Part shown: one piece after another, positions 43,474 to 51,534 of the stretch
Layout of the letters: every line of letters begins with the position of its first letter
How positions within the stretch are numbered: position 1 is the first letter of the stretch
NCBI RefSeq assembly: GCF_003751445.1
Contig: NZ_RJUU01000001.1
Coordinates: forward strand, 4,035,001 to 4,099,000
Direction: 5' to 3'
From: Streptomyces sp. 840.1
GTDB taxonomy: Bacteria; Actinomycetota; Actinomycetes; Streptomycetales; Streptomycetaceae
DNA: 64,000 nt
Position numbers and translations under genes: made by a program
The notes under the pieces: generated by a model
Databases searched by the model: none
The model's input: the letters and a program-made list of their open reading frames with translations, nothing else
What the model was told of the DNA's origin: nothing

Positions 43474-43992
43474 CTACTCGATACGGCGGCGCACGTCGTC
43501 CAGGACGCGCGCCACTTCGGATTCCATACGGGGGGTGTGGCGGCGGACGACCCTGTCCCACCACAGGACAGTGCCGTCCTGCCGAGCCCATCGGCTGCGG
43601 TTGCCGAAGACGGGGTGACGGACGAACCCCTTGTCGTTGATCTGAGCGGGCACGCCCATCGGGAGGTCCCGGGGCAACAGGCCCTTGTCCAACCAAACTC
43701 GGGCGCCAGGCGCCCCCGAGGTACGAACGCTGATCCGAATGGCTGCGGCGATGGAGGCACGCAGCGGCCGCCTGGTGGGCGACCGCCCGCCGCGCTTTCC
43801 GACCTTGCGGCCTTGCGAGGTGATGGGCATGCTGCGGATGGTGTCCTGCAGCTCGTCGCGCAGCGGCTCAGCTGCGCGACGGATACGCCGCTGCATCGAC
43901 GACCTGATGTTCTCGTGACCGGCCGCCCGCAGCTTCCGCTGTAGCTCCAGGAGCTGGCCGGTCCCGAGGATCCTGACCGAGCCGACAGCCAT
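43474..43992 (-). CDS. Putative minor tail / tail-completion protein
   Basis: A 172-residue basic protein (RSSMQRRIRRAAEPLRDELQ, RKVGKRGGRSPTRRPLRASI) of the type often called HK97 gp10-like or minor tail protein. It follows the major tail gene by 2 nt and precedes the chaperones. The C-terminal half (WARQDGTVLWWDRVVRRHTP) has aromatic residues. The family call is from context and composition. Confidence 0.7.
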   Translation of the reverse strand: MAVGSVRILGTGQLLELQRKLRAAGHENIRSSMQRRIRRAAEPLRDELQDTIRSMPITSQGRKVGKRGGRSPTRRPLRASIAAAIRISVRTSGAPGARVWLDKGLLPRDLPMGVPAQINDKGFVRHPVFGNRSRWARQDGTVLWWDRVVRRHTPRMESEVARVLDDVRRRIE

Positions 43993-43994
43993 CG

Positions 43995-44981
43995 TCAGAG
44001 GGTGACGTCGTTGGACATGTACTCGATGGCCAGCGGGTTCGTCCCGTCGTACAGGCCGGTGAAGGACAGCGTCGGCTTGACGACATCGAAGCCCTCCACG
44101 CTGGGCGGCGCCTCGTCGAAGCGGATCGCGGGCAGCTTGACCGTGAACCGGCTGGGGTACGTCGGTGCGATCTCCGCACCGGAGAAGTCCCAGACGAGAG
44201 ACGTCGCGGCGTCGCTGGTGTGGAGGTCGTCGAGGACGGTGTCGACGTAGTCCATCTCGATGCTGCCGGTCACCTTCACCTGGTCGTTGCTGATGGGCTC
44301 GGCCTTGAGGCCGGACGCCCCGGCGTAGAAGCGTTCCACGGCCATGGGGCGCTCGATCTTGATCGACACCTTGCGGATGCCGCTGCGTGCGATCTCAGTC
44401 CCATATGTGCCGGTCTTGAGCCCCATCTGCATGAAGTGGAACGGGGACATGCTCGGGTACGAAGCGGCCGCCAGGACGGACGTCTCCTCGCAGTCCTTCG
44501 AGTCGATCTCGAAGCTGGCGGTCAGCATGCCGCCGACCTCACACGAGAACTCCGCACTGATGATCTTGCAGCCCAGAAAGTTCTTCCTGGTCACCGTCCC
44601 CGTCGTGAGCGGGACACCCTTCTGGACCGTCAAGCTCTTGCCCGCCGTGTCCGCCAGGATGTGGGTCTGGAGGTAGGCGTCCGTCGTCGCCTGCTGCACC
44701 GGCGTCACCGTCGTACCCATCAGGGTCTGGAGCAGGACACCCATACCCTTCGTGGTGACCTCCATGTCCAGCGACCCGGCCGCCTGCCGCTGCGTCACCA
44801 CCCGCCGCGACGACAACGGCAACAGCCGCCCCGCCGCGATCCCGGCAGACTGAGCCGTCGTCTTCTTGAGGGCCAGGCCCTCCTTCGTGAACTCGATGAA
44901 CTTCGTCGGAGCCACGTACGTGCCGTACGTCGACTCGGCCGCGATACCGACCTGGGCACCGAGCCCGGAACCGATCGCCAT
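43995..44981 (-). CDS. Major tail tube protein
   Basis: A 328-residue protein with the typical actinophage tail-tube start (IGSGLGAQVGIAAESTYGTY, then VAPTKFIEFTKEGLALKKTT). Beta-rich throughout. It polymerises into the tail tube; hundreds of copies per virion. Its place right before tail-chaperone genes supports this. Confidence 0.88.
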   Translation of the reverse strand: MAIGSGLGAQVGIAAESTYGTYVAPTKFIEFTKEGLALKKTTAQSAGIAAGRLLPLSSRRVVTQRQAAGSLDMEVTTKGMGVLLQTLMGTTVTPVQQATTDAYLQTHILADTAGKSLTVQKGVPLTTGTVTRKNFLGCKIISAEFSCEVGGMLTASFEIDSKDCEETSVLAAASYPSMSPFHFMQMGLKTGTYGTEIARSGIRKVSIKIERPMAVERFYAGASGLKAEPISNDQVKVTGSIEMDYVDTVLDDLHTSDAATSLVWDFSGAEIAPTYPSRFTVKLPAIRFDEAPPSVEGFDVVKPTLSFTGLYDGTNPLAIEYMSNDVTL

Positions 44982-44984
44982 GGG

Positions 44985-45209
44985 TCAGACCTCCTTCGAG
45001 GTGGTCGCGGACTTCGCCGCGGTGGTGGTCTTCTTCGCGGCCGGGGCGGACTCCGCCTTCGGCTCCTCGACGGCCTCCCAGCTGCCGGGCTGGCAGACGT
45101 AGCCCTCGAACCTGCTGTCGGGGACCTCGACCAGCTCGTCCGGTTGCACGGTCCTGCCCAGCTCCGGCACAGAAACCGGCCCGGCGCCGATGTAGCGCAC
45201 TCGCGCCAT
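44985..45209 (-). CDS. Small phage structural-region protein
   Basis: A 74-residue protein. First 50 residues form a small SH3-like beta module (VRYIGAGPVSVPELGRTVQP), followed by a Lys/Ala/Thr-rich tail (PAAKKTTTAAKSATTSK). Such proteins often sit before the tail-tube gene in siphoviruses. Role unknown. Confidence 0.75.
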   Translation of the reverse strand: MARVRYIGAGPVSVPELGRTVQPDELVEVPDSRFEGYVCQPGSWEAVEEPKAESAPAAKKTTTAAKSATTSKEV

Positions 45210-45240
45210 GACGTACTCCTCCTACAAGGGGTGGGAATGG

Positions 45241-45711
45241 TCAGATGCGGGCGACGCAGCTGACCGTCCAGGCGATGCCCACTCGGGCCCCGCTGTCGGT
45301 GAATTGCTGCTGAAGGCGGTGGCGGGTCAGGTGCGCCCACTGCACCGTGCCGAGCAAGGTGGGTGCCTCGGGCTGCGCGGCGGTCGCACGCAGCGCGTCC
45401 TCAAGGACGGCCAGGAGCTCGTACGCCCGGCGGCGCCGCTCGCCGAAGTCCTCTTCACCGGACCACGACTCGATCCACCCGGAGATGTTGAACTCCTCGT
45501 CCCGGGTTCTGGCCCCGGCGTACGCGAAGTCCTGGGTGGACTCGGCAGACGCCTGGTCATCACCAACCGACCAGCCGACGGCGACCAGGTCCTCATCGGC
45601 CATGTCCGCCGTCGGCGGCCCGTCGATCACCGCCACACCAGCCAGCCCGGGGGCCTCGGTCAGAATCTGCACCAGCGCGGCGATCGCTGCAGGTACCGCG
45701 GAGGTAGCCAT
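45241..45711 (-). CDS. Tail terminator-like protein
   Basis: A 156-residue protein (ATSAVPAAIAALVQILTEAP; SVGDDQASAESTQDFAYAGA) with the pattern of tail-terminator/head-tail joining proteins: N-terminal helix then mixed beta sheet. ATG 45711 overlaps the TGA of the connector gene (TGATG). It would cap the finished tail before head joining. Confidence 0.75.
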   Translation of the reverse strand: MATSAVPAAIAALVQILTEAPGLAGVAVIDGPPTADMADEDLVAVGWSVGDDQASAESTQDFAYAGARTRDEEFNISGWIESWSGEEDFGERRRRAYELLAVLEDALRATAAQPEAPTLLGTVQWAHLTRHRLQQQFTDSGARVGIAWTVSCVARI

Positions 45712-46535
45712 CAACCCACCCCCGGGGGAAGCCGTTCCGGCTCCAGCAACTGCAGCGCCCGGTTGGGAATGGCGTACCCGAACCCGTTGATGGGCTCGGA
45801 GACATCGAAGTCCCCGGTGCCAGGCTGGGGACGGGATGGGCCCTGGGTGGTGCGCCATAGGTGCTGAAGGATGATGCGCACGGCCGCCGTGATGCTCGCC
45901 GGGACGATCGGCCGGCCAGCCGTGTAGGCGACCCGGAGCGGGCCCGTGAGGGTACCGCCGTCGAGCCGCTGGACCAGTCCGGTGTCCGGGTCCAGGTCCA
46001 GGCTCGCCACGTCGTACGCGGCCCCGCCAGCCAGGACGGACGAGACGGAGACCAGCTCCAGCGCGGGAACGTGGCTGAGCGCGATGGTTCGGGCCCGGCC
46101 CACGTCGTGCCGCTCCTCGATCGTCCTCACGACGACCGGCCCGCACAGCCCCTCGATGCCCCGGGTGATGGACTCCGTCCACCCCCTGATTTCGTCGTCC
46201 CGGTCCGACCTGGCTGGCTTCAGCTTGAGGTGCTTCTTCGCGTCGGCCAGCGACAGGATCGTCGGCGGCGCCACCGGGCGCACGTCGAAGGTGTCAGTCC
46301 ACGCATCCGCGGGGCCGGTGAATACCCACCGGACCGTGTGCCGGCCCGGCACCGTGGTGACGTAGTCAGCCTGGTACGAGCCAGTGTCTGGGGTCGTTTC
46401 CGTCGCGGTGGGGGTGGCGGTGGTGCCGTCCGGCAGGGTGACCGTCACCGTGACCGTGTCGGCCGTCGTGGGGGCGCCGCCCGGGTCCTGGCAGTCGGCG
46501 GTCAGGCGGACGGTTGCCCCGAGGTCGTACGGCAC
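45711..46535 (-). CDS. Head-tail connector with extra N-terminal Ig-like domain
   Basis: A 274-residue protein. Residues 1-90 are an immunoglobulin-like beta module (LGATVRLTADCQDPGG, TVTVTVTLPDGT). Residues 95-270 match gp6-like head-tail connectors (LSLADAKKHLKLK, DDEIRGWTESITRGIEGLCG). Normal connectors lack the Ig-like part, which could decorate the neck or bind cells. Family assigned from motifs and place. Confidence 0.77.
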   Translation of the reverse strand: MPYDLGATVRLTADCQDPGGAPTTADTVTVTVTLPDGTTATPTATETTPDTGSYQADYVTTVPGRHTVRWVFTGPADAWTDTFDVRPVAPPTILSLADAKKHLKLKPARSDRDDEIRGWTESITRGIEGLCGPVVVRTIEERHDVGRARTIALSHVPALELVSVSSVLAGGAAYDVASLDLDPDTGLVQRLDGGTLTGPLRVAYTAGRPIVPASITAAVRIILQHLWRTTQGPSRPQPGTGDFDVSEPINGFGYAIPNRALQLLEPERLPPGVG

Positions 46536-46543
46536 GATGCCCC

Positions 46544-46960
46544 CTACTCGGCCGAGGCCTGCTCGTCGCGGGCTCTGGCGTCGGCGAGCGCCTTCTCGCG
46601 CAGCTTCGTGATGCCGGCCCTCGGCGAGTCGGCGGCCGCCTCGACGTCCAGAACGCGCAGCGCCTCCGCCTCGGACGCCGTGTCGAGGTAGGCCAGCACC
46701 TCCTTGGCGTTGTGCTCACCCGGGTTGAACGGCCCGCTGTCGACCGCAGGCGGGGTCAGCGTGCGCACGGTGCCGGGTTCCGCGGTGGTCTGCTCCACGG
46801 CCCGCAGCGGCGTCGCCCCCGGGTGGGTGGCCTGCGGCTCCTCGAAGAGGTGCCGGTGGGTTTTGAGGATCGGGTGCTTGTCGTCGATCAGTTGGCCGGC
46901 CACGAACGCCACGGGGGCCCCGTCCCGCCAGATGCTGAACGACTGGGTGCAGCGCTGCAT
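46544..46960 (-). CDS. Phage head-region protein
   Basis: A 138-residue protein (QRCTQSFSIWRDGAPVAFVA after Met; ending in an Ala/Glu-rich helix). A Trp/Arg-rich N-terminal beta strand pair suggests a small structural protein such as a head completion or decoration factor. ATG 46960 has GGAG 6 nt upstream. No family recognised. Confidence 0.72.
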   Translation of the reverse strand: MQRCTQSFSIWRDGAPVAFVAGQLIDDKHPILKTHRHLFEEPQATHPGATPLRAVEQTTAEPGTVRTLTPPAVDSGPFNPGEHNAKEVLAYLDTASEAEALRVLDVEAAADSPRAGITKLREKALADARARDEQASAE

Positions 46961-46968
46961 GATGCTCC

Positions 46969-47379
46969 TCAGCTGTGCGAGATCGGGGTACGGCGCGGAA
47001 ACGCACGGACGATGACGGCGCCGAACGTGCCGCCGGTCGTCGCGCCGGACGTGGTGACGGACGGACGCAGGTACCGCTTCGACCCGGTGTAACCCAGCTC
47101 CCACATCGCGTCATCGTCGGTGGCTGTGATCGTGGGCGCCGCACCCTGAAGGTCGGCCGCGGCGACGGTGGACCAGGAGGAGCCGTTGTCGGACTCCTGA
47201 AGGATCACGGCGTGAGACCCGTCCGTGATGGTCCCGGAGTAGACGACCAGCATGGCCGAGCGGCTGGCGTCCAGGTTCTGGTGCAGGTCCACGGTGGTGC
47301 CGTTGGCCGTGCCGTTCGTACGTACGGCAAGCGTGAGCGCCAGCTTGGCCCGCGCCACGTTGTAGAGGCTCTGCCTCAT
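46969..47379 (-). CDS. Phage head decoration-like protein
   Basis: A 136-residue beta-rich protein (TVDLHQNLDASRSAMLVVYS; VILQESDNGSSWSTVAAADL; GYTGSKRYLRPSVTTSGATT) located right after the capsid gene. The repeats of beta strands and Gly/Thr-rich loops resemble decoration or tail-spike domains often found as separate capsid decoration proteins. Confidence 0.72.
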   Translation of the reverse strand: MRQSLYNVARAKLALTLAVRTNGTANGTTVDLHQNLDASRSAMLVVYSGTITDGSHAVILQESDNGSSWSTVAAADLQGAAPTITATDDDAMWELGYTGSKRYLRPSVTTSGATTGGTFGAVIVRAFPRRTPISHS

Positions 47380-47410
47380 GAGGTGACTCCTCGGGGGAAT
47401 GCCAGCGGCC

Positions 47411-47431
47411 GGAGAACCGTGCGGGTTCTCC
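47411..47431 (-). terminator. Hairpin after the capsid gene
   Basis: GGAGAACC (47411-47418) pairs with 47424-47431, loop 5 nt. It may reduce read-through from the highly expressed capsid gene into the connector and tail genes. Confidence 0.6.
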
Positions 47432-47451
47432 AGCCGTCAGGGCGGGCTGGA

Positions 47452-48933
47452 TCAGGTGACGTTGAGCATCCGGAACGCGCCGTCGTTCACGCTGTCGGCG
47501 CCGACCCGGTACCAGGCGTACCAGCCGCGCTGGCCGGTCGGCCGACGGTTCGCGCCGACGAGGTGCGGCAGGAACTCGATGGACATGCCGATGCGGTCGG
47601 CGATGACGTAGTTGTCGAAGTCGCCGTACACCAGCACGTTGTTGTCCTGCGTGGCGTTGACCGTGCCGTCCATGTCCTCGGCCTCCAGAGCCTTGCGGCC
47701 CAGGAGCATCGGGGGGACGTCCGCGCCGATCCGCTCCCACAGGTTCGTGCCGCCGGCGGAGTCAAACTGGCGGATCGCGTTGTAGATCCCGCGGTTGCCG
47801 AGCCACGCAGCGTTCGGCCGGTACCGGCCCGGCAGCGCGGTGTCGGTCTTGTACACGTCGCCGGACGCGAACGTGTCCGTCGTGGTGGAGGTGACGACCG
47901 ACGACGTGCCGGTCAGGGCGGTAACCATGCCGGTCGGCTGGCCGGATCCGGACCCGTTGATGAACGCGGCGGCCTCCAGGGTGTCCTTCCCGAAGGCGAG
48001 CAGGCGCCCGACCTCGGTGGTGACGTTGTCGGCGTCGTCCATCGCCTCAATGCTGATCGGAACGAAGCCGTCGGCCTTCCAGACCGGCACGGAGGGCTGG
48101 CCGAGCGTCGGGGCGTTGTCCCCGGCCTCGGAACCCTCGGCCGCCCACCGCCACGACACCGCGCCGGCGGACACGCCGTTCCACACGTCGCCGGTCGCGA
48201 CGACCTGCCGAGCGACCTGCCGGATCTGGTTGATCGACCCGTTCGACGTGATGATGACCGTCGGGTCCAGCTGGAACGGCACTAGGTACCCGCCCGAGCT
48301 GTCCGTCAGGGACATGGCCCGCTCCAGGGCCTGCTGCTCGTCCGGGGTCACCATGTGGCCCTTGCCGCGGGCGAGCTTCGACCAGGCCCGCATGTACTCC
48401 GGGCTGGACGTCGCGAGGCACATGCGGGCGATGCTGCCGCGCTTGTCGTCCCACGCCTCGATGATCGAGGTGGCCGTCGATCGGATGCGGTCGTTCGCGC
48501 CCGCCATCTTCTCGACGGCGCACAGGGCGCGCGCCCGGAGCTCCTGGCCGAGCTCTTCGGGCGACCGGCCGAAGGTGCGCATCTCGCCGAGGTCCCACGG
48601 GTTACGGAACCGCCGGTCCTCGACCGAGTCGGGGTTGAGGACCGGGTCGAGGTCGTACGAACTGCCCGACCCCGTCGAGGTGCCCCGTTCGACCGAGAGC
48701 CCGGCAGGGCGGCGCTCGGTGGCCTGGGTGGACGCACGGACCCGCTCCAGCGCGGAGCGGCGCTCCAGCTGGCGGCGGTGGTCGTCAACGTCGGCGAACT
48801 CGCGGGTGAGCTCGTCGAACTGCTGCTCGTCCTCGGCGGTGAGCGCGTCGCGCTTCTCCAGGTCTTCGAGGGCGGCACGGATGTCACGCAGGCGGATGAC
48901 GGCCTGCTGGTGCGAAAGCTGAAGCTGAGGCAT
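47452..48933 (-). CDS. HK97-fold major capsid protein
   Basis: A 493-residue capsid precursor. The first 100 or so residues form the helical delta/scaffold domain (LSHQQAVIRLRDIRAALEDL; FDELTREFADVDDHRRQLER) removed by the protease. The rest is the HK97 fold with VPFQLDPTVIITSNGSINQI, FVPISIEAMDDADNVTTEVG and GYLV. Its ATG overlaps the protease stop (TGATG). Confidence 0.94.
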   Translation of the reverse strand: MPQLQLSHQQAVIRLRDIRAALEDLEKRDALTAEDEQQFDELTREFADVDDHRRQLERRSALERVRASTQATERRPAGLSVERGTSTGSGSSYDLDPVLNPDSVEDRRFRNPWDLGEMRTFGRSPEELGQELRARALCAVEKMAGANDRIRSTATSIIEAWDDKRGSIARMCLATSSPEYMRAWSKLARGKGHMVTPDEQQALERAMSLTDSSGGYLVPFQLDPTVIITSNGSINQIRQVARQVVATGDVWNGVSAGAVSWRWAAEGSEAGDNAPTLGQPSVPVWKADGFVPISIEAMDDADNVTTEVGRLLAFGKDTLEAAAFINGSGSGQPTGMVTALTGTSSVVTSTTTDTFASGDVYKTDTALPGRYRPNAAWLGNRGIYNAIRQFDSAGGTNLWERIGADVPPMLLGRKALEAEDMDGTVNATQDNNVLVYGDFDNYVIADRIGMSIEFLPHLVGANRRPTGQRGWYAWYRVGADSVNDGAFRMLNVT

Positions 48934-49997
48934 CAGCGGTTCTCCTTCGGGGTGTCGATGGACGCCAGGACGCCGTCCATCAGCTGGCCGATCTCGGCGA
49001 GCTGCGGGCGCATGCGCTCTGTGCGGGATGGCGACGGGTGCCCATCGGCGGGCGGCGCGTCGGTGCTGCTCGGGGTGGGCGGGTGCTCGGTGAGCGGCGC
49101 GCCCTGCGTGGTGGTCTCGGGGACGCCCGGGTGCTCAGGTGCGAGCGGCGCGGTGCTGTCCTGGTAACGGTTGATCTGCTCGACAACGGAGCGGCCGACC
49201 TCCAGGGGGTCCATGCCCTGGACGAGGTCGACAACGATGCGGTGGCCGTGGTCGGTCTCGGTGTCCGACCGCTGGAACAACAGCGACACCGCGACCTCGC
49301 GCCGTAGCTGCGGGTCCTCGGGGACCCGGGGCGCCGCAGCGTCGCGGGCGAGGGACTGACGGATACGGCGGGTCATCTCGTCGTCGTGCGCCAGACCATC
49401 GGCCATGTCGCGGGCCCGTACCGACACCGACGTTCCGGCATAGGCCGGGAACACCACAGGGCCAAGCTCGCGGCACTTCAGCTCGATGAGTTCCCGCCGC
49501 AGCGGCCCACGGTCGCCGGGCATCCACAGGAGGTCCAGAACTTCGTCTGGCTTGACGACCTTCCCGGCCGCGTCACGCCACTCCTCGCGCACCACCTCGA
49601 ACCGGAACGACATGCCGTTGACGGTGCCCTCAGAGATCGCGTCACGGACCGGCTGCATCAGCCAGTTGTCCGTGATGCGGCCCTCAACGTAGAGGCCCTG
49701 CTCGTCCTCCCGCAGGTCCGCGATCGACCCGATCGGAATCGATCCGATCAGCGGGTGCCGGCCGTGGTCAAACTGCATGACCGGGGTCTGCTCGCGGATC
49801 GTCTTCTTGAACGCGCCCTTGCGGATCGTCTCAGTGAAGCGGCCTTCCCAGGAGTCGATCTCCGTCTCCTCGCCGAACAGGGCGGCGTACCCGGTCAGGG
49901 TCCGGCCATCGCTCGCCTCGCTGTCGTCGTCGGCGCGGGCCAGAGTGAACGGGGCCGCGCGCTCCAGGTCCCGGGGGACACTTTGCAGGGTGGGCAT
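48933..49997 (-). CDS. Prohead protease (HK97 family)
   Basis: A 354-residue maturation protease. The U35-type domain (residues 20-190) has LTGYAALFGEETEIDSWEGR, FTETIRKGAFKKTI, VMQFDHGRHPLIG (catalytic His) and GMSFRFEVVREEW (catalytic Ser). A long acidic and Pro/Thr-rich C-terminal extension follows. It cleaves the capsid delta domain. ATG 49997 overlaps the portal TGA. Confidence 0.92.
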   Translation of the reverse strand: MPTLQSVPRDLERAAPFTLARADDDSEASDGRTLTGYAALFGEETEIDSWEGRFTETIRKGAFKKTIREQTPVMQFDHGRHPLIGSIPIGSIADLREDEQGLYVEGRITDNWLMQPVRDAISEGTVNGMSFRFEVVREEWRDAAGKVVKPDEVLDLLWMPGDRGPLRRELIELKCRELGPVVFPAYAGTSVSVRARDMADGLAHDDEMTRRIRQSLARDAAAPRVPEDPQLRREVAVSLLFQRSDTETDHGHRIVVDLVQGMDPLEVGRSVVEQINRYQDSTAPLAPEHPGVPETTTQGAPLTEHPPTPSSTDAPPADGHPSPSRTERMRPQLAEIGQLMDGVLASIDTPKENR

Positions 49998-51358
49998 CAG
50001 GCCCCCTCCTCGGTCGGTGGGTCGTCTGCGGGTGCGGTGTCGCCGGTTCGCTGACCGGGCCGTTGCAGCTGCACGGAGAACAGGCCGGTGTGGACGAGCA
50101 GGGCCCAGTCCTCGGCCTGCACGGCACGCTGAACGGACTCTGGGGTGTACCCCGCGTCCACCAGGGCCCGGATGGTGCGGGACTGGATGCCCTGGATCTC
50201 GGCCGCGTCCTTGCGGTCCTCCCGCAGGAACGGCACATCGTTCGCGTCGTACCAGAGCCGCACGGCCTGGCCCAGGACCTTCGGCGGCGCCACCAGGTGC
50301 TCGAATGACCCAGCGCTGTTCTGCCACAGCGGATGGATCGTCCCGTCCGCGAAACGGCGCCTGGCCTGCCCGTAGTTGGAGTACGTCGCCGCCTGCAACC
50401 CCTCGGACAGCCCCACGATGATCGACGGCACCCCGGCAGCCGCAGCGATCCGGGTCTCACCAGCGCCCTGGACCTTCGCGAAGTCGAGCTGCTTGAAGTC
50501 GCTGCCAGCGACCGTCACGTCGGCGCCGCCGCCCAGGTACAGCGTCTTGTAGGCGTTCTCTACCCCGCGGTGGCCCGAGTCCATCTTGGCCTTGAACTTG
50601 GCGAACGCGTCGGGAGAAACCTCCCTCGACATCCGCACCACCAGGTTCGGCGTCGCGGCGTTCTCCAGGAACTTCTGCTTGTGCCGAGCCATCAACCCGT
50701 CGTTCTGTGTCTCCCGGATGACCGGTGTCAGCCACGACATGCCGCGGAACGTGGCCAGCGGGTCCGGGGTGGGCGCGAAGTGGCTGACCTCGTCCGGCCA
50801 CAGGAACACCGGGTCGCAGCCGGGCTCCTGGTACAGGTACCCGTACCGCTTCCAGCCCAAGTCGCCGCCGTCCGGGTGCGTGCGGCGCTCCAGCACGATC
50901 TGCACCCAGTCCGGCCGCAGCCGTACCATCTCCGAGCCCTGCAACGTCCAGTAGCTGTTGCCGGCCAGGTCGGCATCCTGGATCTGCCGGGCCAACAGAT
51001 CCTGCGTGGTCCCGCCCAGCCAGGGGCGCTCCAGCGGCGCCAGGTCCGCTGTTCCGAACGTCTCGCTGGGTTGGCCGTTGTTCAGGCGCTGCCACTGGAA
51101 GCGGGGCGCGGAGAAGACCGCCATCCTCGCCACCATGCACGCCCAGACCACCGGGTTTGTCGCGAACATCTGCGCGTACCCAACGAAGTCGCCAGGCGCC
51201 CGTTCGGCGGCCTGGCCGGGCTGCGTCTGCGTGATGCCCAGCGCCGAGAACCCGCTGTACCCCAGCGACTCCTGTAGAGCGGCCGCGTAGTCCTCGACGG
51301 TGGCCAGCGAGCGGTCCTCGCCAGCACGGGTCCGGCGGGACTGCCAGAGGCTCGTCAC
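49997..51358 (-). CDS. Portal protein (HK97 family)
   Basis: A 453-residue protein of the HK97/phage_portal family. It forms the dodecameric vertex through which DNA enters. Motifs include NPVVWACMVARMAVF, PLERPWLGGTTQDLLARQIQ, GNSYWTLQGSEMVRLRPDWV and FKQLDFAKVQGAGETRIAAA. The C-terminal half is the crown and clip. GTG 51358 overlaps the preceding small gene. Confidence 0.94.
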   Translation of the reverse strand: MTSLWQSRRTRAGEDRSLATVEDYAAALQESLGYSGFSALGITQTQPGQAAERAPGDFVGYAQMFATNPVVWACMVARMAVFSAPRFQWQRLNNGQPSETFGTADLAPLERPWLGGTTQDLLARQIQDADLAGNSYWTLQGSEMVRLRPDWVQIVLERRTHPDGGDLGWKRYGYLYQEPGCDPVFLWPDEVSHFAPTPDPLATFRGMSWLTPVIRETQNDGLMARHKQKFLENAATPNLVVRMSREVSPDAFAKFKAKMDSGHRGVENAYKTLYLGGGADVTVAGSDFKQLDFAKVQGAGETRIAAAAGVPSIIVGLSEGLQAATYSNYGQARRRFADGTIHPLWQNSAGSFEHLVAPPKVLGQAVRLWYDANDVPFLREDRKDAAEIQGIQSRTIRALVDAGYTPESVQRAVQAEDWALLVHTGLFSVQLQRPGQRTGDTAPADDPPTEEGA

Positions 51359-51534
51359 CGGCTACCCCCGTCCACGTCCATCACCAGCAGGCAGTACGCC
51401 ACCAGCAGCACACCAGCGACCATCAGCGCGGCCGCCAGGTCGACGCCCACCCAGACGCCGGCAGTCACCAGGGCACCCCCGGAGAACACGCCAGCCCGAG
51501 CCCGCGTCCGTGCACTCACCCGTACTCGGCCCAT
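51355..51534 (-). CDS. Small membrane protein between terminase and portal
   Basis: A 59-residue peptide with two hydrophobic segments (GVFSGGALVTAGVWVGVDLA and ALMVAGVLLVAYCLLVMDV) and a basic N terminus (GRVRVSARTRAR). ATG 51534 lies within the end of the terminase gene and has GAGGT upstream; its end overlaps the portal start. Not a canonical head protein; could be an early membrane or superinfection-exclusion peptide. Confidence 0.72.
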   Translation of the reverse strand: MGRVRVSARTRARAGVFSGGALVTAGVWVGVDLAAALMVAGVLLVAYCLLVMDVDGGSR

